Part shown: piece by piece, positions 1 through 10,590 of the stretch
How the letters are laid out: each line of letters starts with the position of its first letter
How positions within the stretch are numbered: the first letter of the stretch is position 1
Source: Adiantum capillus-veneris
Taxonomy: Eukaryota; Streptophyta; Polypodiopsida; Polypodiales; Pteridaceae
Reading direction: 5' to 3'
Assembly (NCBI GenBank): GCA_014529385.2
Contig: CM043968.1
Coordinates: 4,638,001 to 4,702,000, forward strand
DNA length: 64,000 nt
Program-made: the position numbers and the translations under genes
The notes under the pieces: generated by a model
What the model was told of the DNA's origin: nothing
The model's input: the letters and a program-made list of their open reading frames with translations, nothing else
The model's database searches: none

Positions 1-262
1 TCGAAGTAGTCTCATACATAACAAGAGCATATACAGATTCCGCAAGGTGCAAAGAGAGTGTAGATAGTGCCATCTCCTCTAGCTCCTGCCACTGATCGTC
101 AGACATGTTTGAAGGTCTACCTGTATCGCCACTCAATGGTCGATGCAACCCTCGCTGTGTCAATGCATCAAGCATACACTCTCTCCATGCCGCAAAGTCT
201 GACCCATCAAACACACGCATCTGTGAGAGGTCACAATCTGATCGATCACCTGTCTCTGCCAT
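1..262 (-). CDS. Ty1/copia gag, N-terminal part (runs off left edge)
   Basis: Reading leftwards from an ATG at 262-260 there is an uninterrupted frame of 87 codons to the window edge. It begins MAETGDRSDCDL and contains the copia gag signature MRVFDGSDFAAWRECMLDAL, i.e. the F-D-G...F..W motif of UBN2/Retrotran_gag_2 proteins. Gag of this type forms the cytoplasmic virus-like particle that packages element RNA. The context fits: a leader, a methionine-initiator PBS and an LTR follow in the right order on the same strand (263-1584). The sequenced part has no stop or frameshift, in contrast to most other elements here, so this copy may be younger. The frame has no stop inside the window. Confidence 0.8.
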   Translation of the reverse strand, partial: MAETGDRSDCDLSQMRVFDGSDFAAWRECMLDALTQRGLHRPLSGDTGRPSNMSDDQWQELEEMALSTLSLHLAESVYALVMYETTS

Positions 263-1373
263 GAGCACAATGTAGCAAACTAGAAAGCAAAACCACCTCA
301 CCAACAACACCTGGAAACTGTCTACCAATATGGCCAGAAACACAATGTAAAACCTGTGAGACACACTCCAAAATAGAGCTCCCGCAATGTCAATACAAGC
401 CTCGCATGCTCTAGTATCACACTGCAATCTGTGAGCTAATCATGAAGCCCACACTGTCCGGTATCGATGCATACACACGCACAAGTCTCCCACCTGTAGA
501 GAACACCACATGCAAATGCTGAGTGCAACCCGCAATCTCTACCTAGATCGCATAAATGATACGCATAAAACTCCTGGGAAAATTTCGCCAGAGTTTCGTC
601 AGTAAAACGGCCACAAAACCAGTAACCAAACTGATTGCATGCTCAAAACCATGAGCAACCAAAGCGCATCAAACCGCACTCCAAATGCATGCACCAATCT
701 CCACACTTTGCATACATCATTGCAAACACCTGCAAATCTAGTACACAGATATCTTCTCTACCTGTGACTGCCAAAAAACATGCTCGAGGCATACATTGCC
801 GAGCTCAAAATTCAATCACATTAGTCTCCCTGAGCATCAAACCACATAAGGCATACATCGTATCCTCCCACCTGTGAGGAAACTTGCAGCAAATATCACT
901 CTCACATTTGAGAGCAAACCATGTGTGGAATCCTCGACACACAATAAACAACTGCTGCTGCAAAAAATTCAGCCTTCAAAATTTTAAAATTCTGATATGA
1001 CGAGCGCGTTCGGAGCGTGCAAAAACCCCAAGGTAGAATTCTGGATCACATATATCCGAGTTCGGGTGTGAAAGCTATGCCAAAAACCTCCGTTTCGACC
1101 CAAAAATGCAGCATAAACTGCCAAAAGAGGGCTGAAAAATACAACTCCTGAACCGTAGCTCAAATGAGGTTTCTGATGGCTCGAATGGCTTCGAAAAGGG
1201 GGTAAAACGCCAGGACACCTAATGGAAACACTCTCGGAAAGCTGAATTTGCCGATGCCGAAGTCGAAACCCTGTTTGCACTCTTGAAAGTGCGCTCGCGC
1301 GCGGACACGATTTCGTGAATGAAACTGGCTCTCCGCTGTCGTCGTGACTGTGCACACACGCGCTCCCTCCGCA
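263..1373 (-). other. Long untranslated leader of copia-1
   Basis: Between the PBS and the gag ATG lie about 1.1 kb without a convincing coding frame. The longest minus-strand frames here (984-1660) run through the PBS and LTR and show no protein family features. CACCTGTGAG-like words recur (around 480-500 and 870-890), but I see no long repeat. Confidence 0.5.
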
Positions 1374-1390
1374 CCTACGCTCTGATACCA
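1374..1390 (-). other. Primer binding site of copia-1 (initiator tRNA-Met type)
   Basis: On the minus strand the sequence reads TGGTATCAGAGCGTAGG, two bases inside the LTR. TGGTATCAGAGC is the usual plant copia PBS, complementary to the 3' end of initiator tRNA-Met. It fixes the element as minus strand. Confidence 0.85.
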
Positions 1391-1392
1391 AT

Positions 1393-1584
1393 TGAAGGGG
1401 ATCGGGGAGCACCACAGACGGAGAGTGAGAGAGAGAGAAGGAGACACACACACAGATATGGGTGGGGAGACTGTGAAGTGGAAGCTCCCCCTATACAATA
1501 TACTCACTATAAGTATAGGGTAACAGTGGGCGGGCGCCCATGACCTGGGCGACCGGTCAAGGCACATAGGCCTTAACCCCAACA
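1393..1584 (-). repeat. 5' LTR of copia-1 (192 bp)
   Basis: On the minus strand the LTR begins TGTTGGGGTTAAGG at 1584 and ends CCCCTTCA at 1393, giving TG...CA termini next to the PBS. A CTATACTTATAG TATA-like stretch lies at about 1505-1516 and a GA/CA-rich tract follows it. The bases just outside (1585-1589, TTAAT) should be one half of the target duplication; the other half is beyond the window. At 192 bp it is a short LTR. Confidence 0.8.
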
Positions 1585-1937
1585 TTAATTGGCTTCTGGA
1601 AATGAAGGATGAAATGCTTGAGCTAGCCAGTAAATATGAGGAAGCCATTAACTTTGCCAACCGACTTCAAGAAGAGATAGTCTGGCTGTGAAGGAAAAGG
1701 ACTACATGGTTATTGCAAACCCTAAACCCCCAAAAATTAGTAGGCCACTCTTTGTAAAGTCTGAAGTGTTTTCTAACTCAAAACCCGGTGTTCAGTTGTA
1801 ATTTTGTTTCTTTCTTATAAAATCAAAATGCGTATTTGGCAAAAAAAACCGTAAATCCACAACAAACAGGGTTTACCTTCCTCTTATTTGCTTAGTATTG
1901 ACCTCTATACTAGCAGACATCATTTAACTTTTCTTTT

Positions 1938-2003
1938 GGTCAGTACCAAGTGAATAGGGCTCTTCGGACTAAGTGACCTTACCTTATTCGCTTGGTGCTG
2001 ACC
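1938..2003. repeat. Hairpin, CAGTACCAAG/CTTGGTGCTG stem
   Basis: GGTCAGTACCAAGTGAATA at the left is the near-perfect reverse complement of TTATTCGCTTGGTGCTGACC at the right, a stem of about 20 bp around a ~25-bp loop. The same arrangement occurs in the second repeat copy at 13518-13582 with sequence changes partly compensating in the stem. Confidence 0.7.
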
Positions 2004-2012
2004 AAGGACGAT

Positions 2013-2075
2013 GGTCAGTACCAAGCGAACAAGTGCAGCAAACAGGGTTTACCTTCCCTTATTCGCCTGGTACTG
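2013..2075. repeat. Second hairpin of repeat R
   Basis: GGTCAGTACCAAGCGAA pairs with TTCGCCTGGTACTG, enclosing an AGGGTTTACCTTCCC loop. It is the homologue of 13624-13688. Confidence 0.6.
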
Positions 2076-2474
2076 CTACACAAAATACAAGTGCACAGAA
2101 GGGTAGTAAGTAGCATACCTCTTCACTGTGTGTAGAGTTCCGCGTCACTAAAGCACTGCAAAACAAGAGTAAGAGAAGGAGGATGTGCGAGAGTAAGAGG
2201 TGATGGAATTTGCTTACCACGTAGTGTCGATGGGGGTAGAGTTAATTAAAATGATTGCATAGTAGAGGACTCAAAAAGAGGCAGAATAGTTGAAACTTGA
2301 GATGTTTGGTGGGTGTAATGCCTCAACTTAGAATGCTTACCTCGAGGAGGGTGACAACTTCACTTATGTGAGAGATTGTGGTTGGTAAATCGTACTGCAT
2401 GGGAATCTGAGACCATTTATTACTGGTTGTCCTTGAGAGCGCAGCCCACGTGCCTTTTTGAGTGACCATTTAGG

Positions 2475-2870
2475 GTCAGAGAGACGCCAATCGCCCTTGC
2501 AGTCGCCATCTCCGTCTCCATCTCCAAGTGGAACAAACAGATCGCCGTTGCCTTTGCCTTTTGTGCGCTCTTCCCCTTGGCTAGCTCTTGTGATCCTGCG
2601 TTTAGAGTCAGACGCCGATCGCCCTTGCATTCGCCACCTCCATCTCCAAGTAGAACAAACAGATCGCCATCGCCTTTGCATTTTTTGCACTCTTCCCCTT
2701 GGCCACTTCTCGTGATCTTGTGTTGAGAGTCGGACACCGATCGCCCTTGCAGTCGCCATCTCCATGTCCAAGTAGAACAAACAGATTTTCATTGCCTTTG
2801 CATTTTCTACGCTCTTCTGCTTGGCCACCTCTCATGATCCTGCATTGAGCGACCTCCACTGGGTTGAGTC
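2475..2870. repeat. Tandem repeat of ~125 bp, about three copies
   Basis: The phrase CGCCCTTGCA(G/T)TCGCCA recurs at 2492, 2620 and 2742 (spacing 128 and 122 bp), each followed by a CATCTCCAAG(T)(A/G)GAACAAACAGAT phrase and CTCTTCC(C/G)CTTGGC. Open frames on both strands come from this periodicity rather than from a recognised protein. The bases on either side (2242-2474 and 2871-3204) hold nothing I can name. Confidence 0.6.
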
Positions 2871-3204
2871 CTTTGTTGCCGCGTCGCCATCGCCATCGCC
2901 CCCCTCTGGTTCTTGCTGTCGGTGGCCTGCGTCATCACCATCCAACTTGGCGCCATTGGATATTGCAGAGACAGGTTCTTTCTCCTTGCCTCTCCCCTTC
3001 CTGTGTGCTATTAACTGTGTGCGCACCAAAGCCACTACGTTAGGGTAAAATTAAAGGTCTCAAAACGCATGCATGGTTGGAATAATTACTCCTTATGTGA
3101 CCGTGCCTGAGTTTGGGCATAGTGAGTGAGTAGGCCTATGAATCTATCACTGATAACATTAAATTCTTTGTTCTTATCCACCTGTTCCAAATGATTGGGT
3201 CACA

Positions 3205-3664
3205 GGACAGAACCAAGCGAATAGGGCCCTTTGGAGATTCTTGGGCCCCCTACTCGCTTGGTTCTTACTCAACTAACGTCACCTCTTATGACATTAGCGC
3301 ACGGGGCAGAACCAAGCGAATAGGGCCCTTCGGTGATTCTTGGGGCCCCTACTCGCTTGGTTCTGACTCAACTAACGTCACCTCTTATGACATTAGAACA
3401 CGGGACAGAACCAAGCGAATAGGGCCCTTCAGTGATTCTTGGGACCCCTACTTGCTTGATTCTGACTCAACTAACGTCACCTCTTATGACATTAGTGCAC
3501 GGGACAGAACCAAGCGAATAAGGCCCCTTGGAGATTCTTGGGGCCCCTACTCGCTTGGTTTTGACTCAACTAACATCACCTCTTATGACATTAGCGCACG
3601 GGACAGAACCAAGCGAACAGAGACATTGAGGGGTACTCGAGGCTCAATATTCGCTTGGTTATGA
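3205..3664. repeat. 99-bp tandem array of long hairpins (about 4.5 copies)
   Basis: Units begin AACCAAGCGAAtAGGGCCC at 3211, 3310, 3409, 3508 and 3607, an exact 99-bp period. Within each unit this arm pairs with GGGCCCCTACTCGCTTGGTT, so each unit folds into a ~20-bp stem with a ~15-bp loop, separated by a constant CTCAACTAACGTCACCTC spacer. Because 99 is divisible by three, a plus-strand frame runs through (3191-3664), but its repetitive product matches no family I know. The stem motif matches the hairpins of repeat R. Confidence 0.85.
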
Positions 3665-3697
3665 CACCAAATAGTTTTGGATTGCTTTTTCTTTTAG

Positions 3698-5462
3698 TCA
3701 TAGGGATCATAGTCCTGGAGACAGACGTGAGCGAGGATACATGTGAAGAAAAACTTTTCACGTTCTTATATAACGCCCGTGCTCATCACCGTGCACCAGA
3801 ACTATCAAGAATGTTCAATGCAGAGTTTTCTATACAGAGGATTATAGATTGCTCATTTGAGTACCTACAAACCCATTTTCAACAGTATGAGGCAAACACT
3901 TGTGACAATTCCATGATAGTTGATGGCATGAGATATGTGCACCCAGCCGACCTTGACCCTGACAAGAGTGCTTCAAGGAGACTGAATCACTGTCTAGAAA
4001 AGTGTCCCTCCAATGCATTTCTTGTACAAAATAGGTGTATGAAGCCCTTCAAAAAGTGTCGCTTAGTGAAATTCTACCATAGGTTTTTCTGTTACTTATA
4101 CTTGTAGACGGATGGTGAGTCAGAGACTTCGCACCCAACAACTTTCGGTAGTTGTCCATTGGCGCCGGAGGAAGAGGTAGAGGATGTGGAGGTGCAATTC
4201 GACCCAGAAGAAGAGCAGGTAGAGGCACTAAAGGAAACATTTGATGCGGGCTTAACTCTTGTTTCTCTTCCGGATGCAGCAATAGGGTGCAAGCAAGAAA
4301 GTCCAAGTAAGGAAGTTACTTTGCCTCTGAATTGTGCTCCCAGCTTTGCTATGGTGGGCGACACCCACTATGTTCTGCTCACAAATATCATGCATGAGCT
4401 CAATATACGGGAGGACTATTGCCTAGTGGAAATTGTGAATTTTTGTGAGGCAGACATGGGGTTTGTGGACGATGATGGAGTGGACCAACATCTTATTGCT
4501 GACACAGCTGTCCACGACTCACAATTCACTTCAGGGTGGCAACTGATCAAAGATACGTTCAATGAAGCGAAGTCCGGAGAGGCCACTTTTCCAATAGATG
4601 AGTAGTTTGAATCGACAACAAAACAACTCGGCTTGGAAAACATGGGTAGGCACGTGGCACCCAAAGATCAAGTAATGAATAGTCAGTCTATTCACTTGTG
4701 GGGGAGGTTGATGCTGGAAATGGACGAGAATCAGATGGTAACTTTTGTCGTGCATTCAGATGGTATTAGAGATTTCCCAGTGATAAAATATCATGATCAT
4801 TTTTTTTGCTGCCAGGTGCTAGTGTATGTCAATAGTTTCCTTAGAAGAGCGAGAGGCTCACGGCAAGGGCTTGTCACTGGAGTCCAAGGCAAGGATGCGG
4901 CGTTGTCTCACTACATCGGGCGTTTCAACCACAAAAAGGTTTGTAGAAACAATTCAAGTACTTGGCAATTGTACTCATCTCACTTACGGCCCATAAATTC
5001 ATTGCAATTTTTATGTAGATCATAATATACCACAAGGAATACTCCGATGACAATGCAAAGTTCCCATTGTTTGCAATGAAAGTTATTACAAGATTGTGTG
5101 GTGGGTACCCCCTCCCACTAAACGCAGAAAGACTAATTCTGATTGAGAAATAGTTTTCTCTACGCGTATTTGGCATTGGGTATGGGTGCCAAGCACTCAG
5201 AGCCCCCTATTTCATGTCCTACACAGCTTAGGCTCTGGTTGCAGGGGTTGAAGACCCGGAAAGCTTAGATCCATACAACAAGCGGTTTTTTCTGAGGGAA
5301 AGAAGGTGCCCGATGCCCGTGGTGATGCTGCCATCAACAGAGGAACGAGCTCGTCTACAGAGCTTGCACATCGAAAAGGTACAAAGTGAGGAAGAAGGAG
5401 GTGCATCGAAGAGGATAAAAACGATGGGCTCAGGTCCATCTTCTCCCGCTCCTGACTTGTGA
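3698..5462 (+). pseudogene. Unknown multi-exon gene X, 3' part, with three in-frame TAGs
   Basis: Four exons join in one consistent frame: 3698-4023, 4108-4737, 4816-4938 and 5019-5462 (stop TGA 5460-5462). The proposed introns are 84, 78 and 80 bp, all GT-AG and all phase 0; the donors at 4738 (ATG/GTAACT) and 4939 (AAG/GTTTGT) and the pyrimidine-rich acceptors are good, the donor at 4024 is weaker. About 507 codons result. An acidic stretch (EEEVEDVEVQFDPEEEQVEA) lies near the start of exon 2, and the C-terminus is basic/serine-rich. The only breaks are TAG codons at 4603, 5151 and 5229, each where Gln would fit. I recognise no domain. It could be a decaying host gene or a gene of an unclassified transposon. 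The 5' end is not identified; the hairpin array lies just upstream. Confidence 0.5.
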
Positions 5463-5689
5463 CTGTCGCCACCTCGCATGGTGCTCCACCACATTTGAAG
5501 CTCCCCAAGCCATCTGTTTCTTCTCTTTGCGGATGTGTTGTAAAGACCGTGTAATTTCTGAACTCTTAAGAAGTTCCTTCTGCCTTGTTCTATGAATTAG
5601 TCATCTATAAGTCCATTGGTGTAACTCTAATAGGCTATTGGCCTTTTCTTTCCCTCCCCCATGTCTAGTGTGCTTAAATAACCTGTTCG

Positions 5690-7447
5690 TGCCATGTAGT
5701 GGGTTTTTTCCATGCCTTGTGCTGACCATATTGATAGTGAGCTGTACGTCTTGGGAAAATTTGGACCATGGTTGAACAATATGTGCTGCATTGAAATAAA
5801 ACAAAATGGTCAGTAGAGTACAATTTAAAATTTTGTTTTGTATACGTAGAATGCCAACCCACCATGTAATGTGTGATATGTTGCCCACCCCACCCTGTAA
5901 GGTAAGCCTTTTTCCAATCCAGCAAGGCTGCTTGAAATGATGTGAGCTTACTTTGGTCCCAAGAATGCTGCTCAACGTAATGGAAAATTTTATCTAGTGA
6001 TTTCCACACGTTCGCCTTGTGATTCTAGATTACCCCATCACCAGCATTGTCTTTAACCACTTTATGTAACTATTTCCATTTGTTGAACAGGTTTCTGCTT
6101 TCTTCTCTATCTAAATCTTTGAGGCTAAACCCAAGAAACCTTCTTGCCTTCACTTTGCCTATCGATGATTTCCTCGGTACCTTGTACCGACTTTGAGACA
6201 TCTTAGGGTCCTCTCCGATTTTGAAATTTCCTCCATGCAAACCAATGTCTGAGAGCACTCCCTCTAATGCTTTGATCACTCTTTTCGACTCACTCTCTGG
6301 CTTTAATGCCCATGCAAAACATATGTACAAATGAACCACCTTTTCAATTATTCGAAAGAGTACATGAAGTGTACAGACGTGAACTCTACTCAGAGGAATA
6401 TCAAGCACTGGTTTAAAAGTTTTATCTTGAAGATGTCTGTTAGGAGCTCTAATCCATTGCACACTCTCAAGTGATTGTGCATTAGCCATGCAATATAAGC
6501 ATGGATTTGCCATAGCTGCTCCGTGTGTTATGTTGTACATACACTTAAGAGTCTTTAAGTCACCTGCCATGTGCCATTACACTGTGTAGTCACCAAATCC
6601 TTCCACTGAAAGAATGGCTCCGTTTCTTTGTTCACTGATGATAGAAGGAATTTGGGTTTGACTAAAAACCCAATCAAGGATTTCAAAATTTTCCTTATCA
6701 ACCTGCAGTGAAAAATGAAAACACAAAATGAACAACCAAATAATCAATATTTTTGTTATCATAGAGTGAACAAAGTATACCTGAAATGATCCTAGAGTTA
6801 GAATGTTGTTTTCTGATTGCACGCTGAAGTATCGTGGATCCTCTTTTGTTATTGATGGATCCAGAGCTCTGTTCATGAGGGTAATGGTGACTCTCTCCAA
6901 CTTCTTGTTCTTTAGGACCTCGCACTCGTCGAGCTTCAAAAAAAACTTGAGAACCCCACCGCACTCGTCTCGACTGATGTCAAAGAAGTGAACTGCATAC
7001 CTTTGCAATGCTTCAAGATCAACGAAGAGGTTGTTGTGCTCGTTAAACTGTACCTCTTTGGCGCCCTTGCCTAAGAATGTTGCTTCAATATGGTATGGTG
7101 ACCCAAGTTTCTCAAACACCTCATCGTTTACGTGCCGATGAGCAGCCTTTACATGTGATGGATTTGGCAGCAATGATCCTCTCTGTAGTTTATTTTGAGA
7201 CTTTTTAGCTAATTCTTTGAAGAGTGCCCTATATCCCATCTGCAAGATGCCACTCTCATCAAGTATTGCTTGCACTTCCATTGGTTCCAGCTGATTCTTG
7301 TTCATGAAGGAGGTAGGTAGCCTCCCTTTCAACTTTCAAAATTTTTTCTGAGTTATCATCTCTTCAACTACTTCTTTTGGAACTAGACGGCTGTAATGCA
7401 CTCCGGCATTGAAGCCTGCACCGTTCGAGTTTGGATACAGTAAAGAC
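5690..7447 (-). pseudogene. Pseudogene of a conserved uncharacterised eukaryotic family (GDLK...PCxxC)
   Basis: Minus-strand exons 7447-6781, 6702-5846 and 5785-about 5690 are separated by GT-AG introns of 78 bp (6703-6780) and 60 bp (5786-5845). The first exon follows a TTTTTTGGCAG acceptor. Visible motifs in order: an ILQMGYRALFKEL segment, SLLPNPSHVKAAHRHVN, MAGDLKTLKCM followed by ANPCLYCMANAQ, then IPLSRVHVCTLHVLFRI and finally GQHITHYM. From memory this order (GD-K, PCxxC, LHxxxR, HitpYmH) matches a large uncharacterised protein family seen in some plants and invertebrates; I cannot name it or assign an activity. In-frame stops are TGA 7336-7338, TAA 6577-6579, TAG 6070-6072 and TAG 6025-6027. 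It points towards gene X (convergent); 5463-5689 between them holds nothing recognisable. Confidence 0.5.
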
Positions 7448-7499
7448 CTGCCAAAAAAGCACAATGCATTATGATCATGTATAGGAAATTACTTGCCGT

Positions 7500-9975
7500 C
7501 TATCTCTCAGTAACTGGTTGACTCTTTTAGGCTTGACAATTTCCTTTAGTAGCTCTTCTTCTCGTTGCACCCGCATTAATGCCAGGTCTCTGCGTTGAGA
7601 CTGCTCCAGTTTTAGCTCTAGCTCAAGGTCTTTGTTCTTTTTCTCTAATGCTTTGTATACTTCATCTGTTCCTTTGATCGAGGCAACTCCAGAATTTTCT
7701 CTAATCTATCGCAAAAAAGTGGTCTGATCATTTATTCTCTGTTCTGAATATTGCAAGGAGGTGTTCGCTACAGCTAACTGCACTTGAATCTTATGAACTG
7801 ATAGAGTTGTAGTTAGAATTTTGTTGGTAACCTTTGGCATCTATTCATCTTTGGCTTTGCAAGCATCTGTCGACTGCATAAGAAGTTCATCTAACTCCTC
7901 CATCTCCTTTTTCTATTTGTCTCGTGCTAGCTGGTGTTGTTTAGCTTCAGCTTTCAATTCCTACACTTGTTTTTGTAGATTGGTGATGACATTTAATCTG
8001 TCTTCTAACTCTCCTTGGAGAGTGTCAATCACCATCTCCAGTTCTTTAGCCTTTGTGTTGCGGCTAAGTACTGCTGATTGGAGTCTTTCCGTCATATTCT
8101 GCATTTGCTTTGCATATTCATTGACTTGCAGGAATTACCTCATCATTGGATTGCCAATCTTCATTTCTTGTGAGCTGCCTAGACGTTTCAGAAGTCTCTT
8201 GTGACTCTCTTGGTGGCGTCGTGGCGGGTTGGTTATTCTTGCCCTTAAGGGTGTGGTTGGCCTTCTTCAGCTTTGTCATCATGAGGCTTCGTGGATGCCT
8301 CAGCCGTTTTGTGTTGTGTGGAGGTAGAAGGGTTTTCCTTTGTTTGTTGTTCTTTTGTTCGCTCAAACTTTGTGGTCTCCTTTGGTGCAGGACTTGCTGC
8401 CCTTTCCGGCTCTGGTTCTTGTGCTTTGGCTTTGTCTTGTGCAGTGTCTTCTTTCTGTTCAGGCTCTGTTTCTTTTGTGGTCTCAGTTTCTATGGTTCTA
8501 TCTACTGGTGATGGTGGTGGACTTGGCATGGGGTGATCATGATGTTCTGTAGTAGTAGGTGAAGAAGGTCGGGGAGTCATGTCACCTTGTTCATGTTGGG
8601 CTTCTCCTTGTGCGGTTGCTTCTTCTGCTTGTTTTTGCTGCTCCGTCGTCTCTTTAGCTTTTAGTTTCGCTTCTTGGGCTTCTTTCAGCTTCAATGCTTC
8701 TGCCTCCTGATACATTCTTTCCGATAACTCAGTGGGGTCTTCGGCCACTTTCCTAGCATGGTGCTTTGTTCTTGGTCCTTTCACTTCAATGGGTACCCAC
8801 TTTGCAGGGTCCTTGCCTCGAGCTTGGCGGCTTTGTTCATAGGAGAAACCTCGCCTGCTTCTGTTGAGGCTCCTCCTGATGTGCTACCACGGATTTTCTT
8901 TTCATCTCTTCCCTTTGGACTCTGTTTTCCTCTTTGTCGAAGCTTTCACTGTTATGCCTTTTGGGAGAGCTCTTGGCAGATTCTTCATCGGATATGTAAG
9001 TTCTCTTGGTAGATCTTGTGGCTCAAGGGGATGGTTGTGCACACACGATCCATGTGTTCTGATCTGGGGTAGGTGGCAAGTTGTCTGCCATGACGATAGC
9101 ATGGTAGGAAATTCTTGTGAGTACCTCTGGTGCTCCCATATATGTTATCTTACCCTCTTTCTTTGTCCCTTTCAGTGTGGACAACACGTACTGCACGTGG
9201 TTGATTGGTTGCCTGGTTGTCAACTTTAGAACTTGTATAACCTTGATCAAAGTGGAAGTGTTGTTGCTGGTTCGTCCACTTGCTTCTGGATAAGATCGGC
9301 AAATATCGCAGCAGCGATTTCCTTGGTGAAAGTACCTGCCTTTTTTCTCTCTCTTGCCCTCATGGTCATTCCTTCTGTCGGCAATTTGAGAGCTTCAACC
9401 ATGATCTCTTTTGTGATTACTACTTCGACTTTGTTCCCTTGCTGGTCAGAGATCTGGGTTGTTCCATCTTCCTTGATTGTGGACAAGAGCTCATAAGCTT
9501 TTTGGAAATCCACTCCACATGGATCTTTTTCGTAAAACTCTCTGAGCACTAGCCTTGTGTTGGCTTCTTTTGTTTCGGGCTTTGCGGCGAAATTATAGAC
9601 CTCTCTTGGTAGAAGTTGCAGCTCTACCTAATGTTCTTCTTTGCTTTTGAATCTACCTGTGATGAACATTGTGGTGTTGTTCTCCTCCAACTGTTCTTTT
9701 GACAAATAGGTCGCTTTGGCAGTTTTGACTAAACTGGGGTCCAGTTGGTATGGTGGTAGCTCTTGGACCTTCTCCTTTTGCGAGACCTCTTCTTGGCCTT
9801 CTCTGGAGCTTGCATGGCTCCAGTTATCAAAGTTAGCAAATTTAACAGATTCTTCTCTGAAATGTCCTTCAGTCTGAAATGTTGACAAATTAAGTCCAAT
9901 TTGCTTCAAATCAATTTTTGAACATGCATAGATGCATAAAAACATGTAAAGATCAAAATTATAAAGTCCAAACAA
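7500..9975 (-). pseudogene. Retroelement ORF3-type coiled-coil protein, degenerate (copy D)
   Basis: Several minus-strand frames form one decayed protein. A likely acceptor (CAACATTTCAG) puts the exon start at 9873. The N-terminal block (9600-9250) has CGVDFQKAYELLSTIKEDG and KVEVVITKEIMVEALKL, which parallel SGVDTRRVYDLATSIQKD and KVEVQITPQLIADALKL of the gypsy C protein at 62542-64000. KDPAKWVP (about 8810) parallels EEKWVPDP there. Then follow an EA/K-rich stretch, a PSPPPSP linker, and a coiled coil (8130-7500) nearly identical to 37380-38030. A TAG at 9628 and several frameshifts disable it. Homology to the other copies stops abruptly near 7500. Function is unknown; by position in gypsy C it is an accessory protein between pol and the 3' LTR. 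Confidence 0.65.
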
Positions 9976-9990
9976 AAAATTACAACAAAA

Positions 9991-10590
9991 GTAAATAATC
10001 GCAATTATTTACAGCTGAGTAATTTTTTTGACTTTTTGCAAATTTGGCATTATAGGCTTGAAACATACATTAATTAGATACTTTGAGTGAAATATGGGTT
10101 CATTTGGGTGTACAAGGTGAGAATGGTGCCATATTTAGGCTTTAGGTCTCTGAAACAGTAGATGTGACAAAATTTTGAGATTTTGAGCTTCAAATTTGTT
10201 CAAACTTGGCTAGTGGGCTTAGGACATCATGTACTTTGGTCCTATGATGGCAAAGTTGCAAATTTCCCCCATTTTGGTCAAAAAGCAAACAATCGTGATT
10301 ATTAACTTTTTTGTCAAAATGAACATTTTTTGGTACAACTTGGTTCTAGGCATGGTATAGATCCTGTGTATGTGATATGAGGTGATTTGGATCAAAAAAT
10401 GTGACTCATAACTCAGAATTTGGCTTGCAAGGACTTCTTTGCGTTTTTTGGCAATTTTCCAAGTTCTAATTGATCATTTTGGCTCATACTTGAAATCTGG
10501 CATGTAATAGGTGTGTACAAGTGATAGGTGAGCTAATGATACAATTTTCAAGACAAAATATTGCAAAAGTAAATAATCGCGATTATTTAC
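9991..10590. repeat. Three copies of a 22-bp palindrome at ~290-bp spacing (array D)
   Basis: Palindromes with the core AAATAATCGCGATTATTT lie at 9991-10012, 10285-10306 (degenerate) and 10569-10590 (perfect). The spacing of 294 and 284 bp and the related text between them (fragments such as TTTGGTCAAA and GGATCA) show a ~290-bp tandem unit. The same array occurs in the leaders of gypsy A and B. Here it sits directly upstream of the ORF3 exon. Confidence 0.75.

Larger units (their letters stand above)
1585..2241. repeat. Dispersed repeat R, copy 1
   Basis: This stretch aligns along its whole length, same orientation, with 13143-13862. Shared landmarks are the GAAGGATGAAxTGCTTGAGC start, AACCCTAAACCCCC, the phrase CTCAAAACCCGGTGTT, two hairpins and the closing GGGGGTAGAGT. 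The first ~100 bp encode the end of a coiled-coil-like exon on the plus strand (see 13010). The left end is cut exactly by the copia-1 LTR. The identity of the parent element or gene is unknown to me. Confidence 0.75.

Noticed and set aside
984-1660. Overlapping minus-strand frames of 155-166 codons
   Set aside because: They cross the PBS and LTR of copia-1 and show no recognisable domain.
1710-1735. CCCTAAACCC as a telomere-type repeat
   Set aside because: Only one or two units in each R copy; no array.
2364-2859. A Gly/Asp-rich minus-strand protein
   Set aside because: The frames come from the ~125-bp tandem repeat and shift between units; no conserved domain.
3191-3664. A 157-codon repetitive protein encoded by the 99-bp array
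   Set aside because: The open frame follows automatically from a period divisible by three; the constraint visible is base pairing of the hairpin arms rather than amino-acid sequence.
8118-9012. Plus-strand Cys/Phe/Leu-rich frames opposite ORF3 copy D
   Set aside because: They are antisense shadows of the Glu/Lys/Pro-rich minus-strand coding sequence, which has clear homologues at 36891-38290 and 60899-64000.
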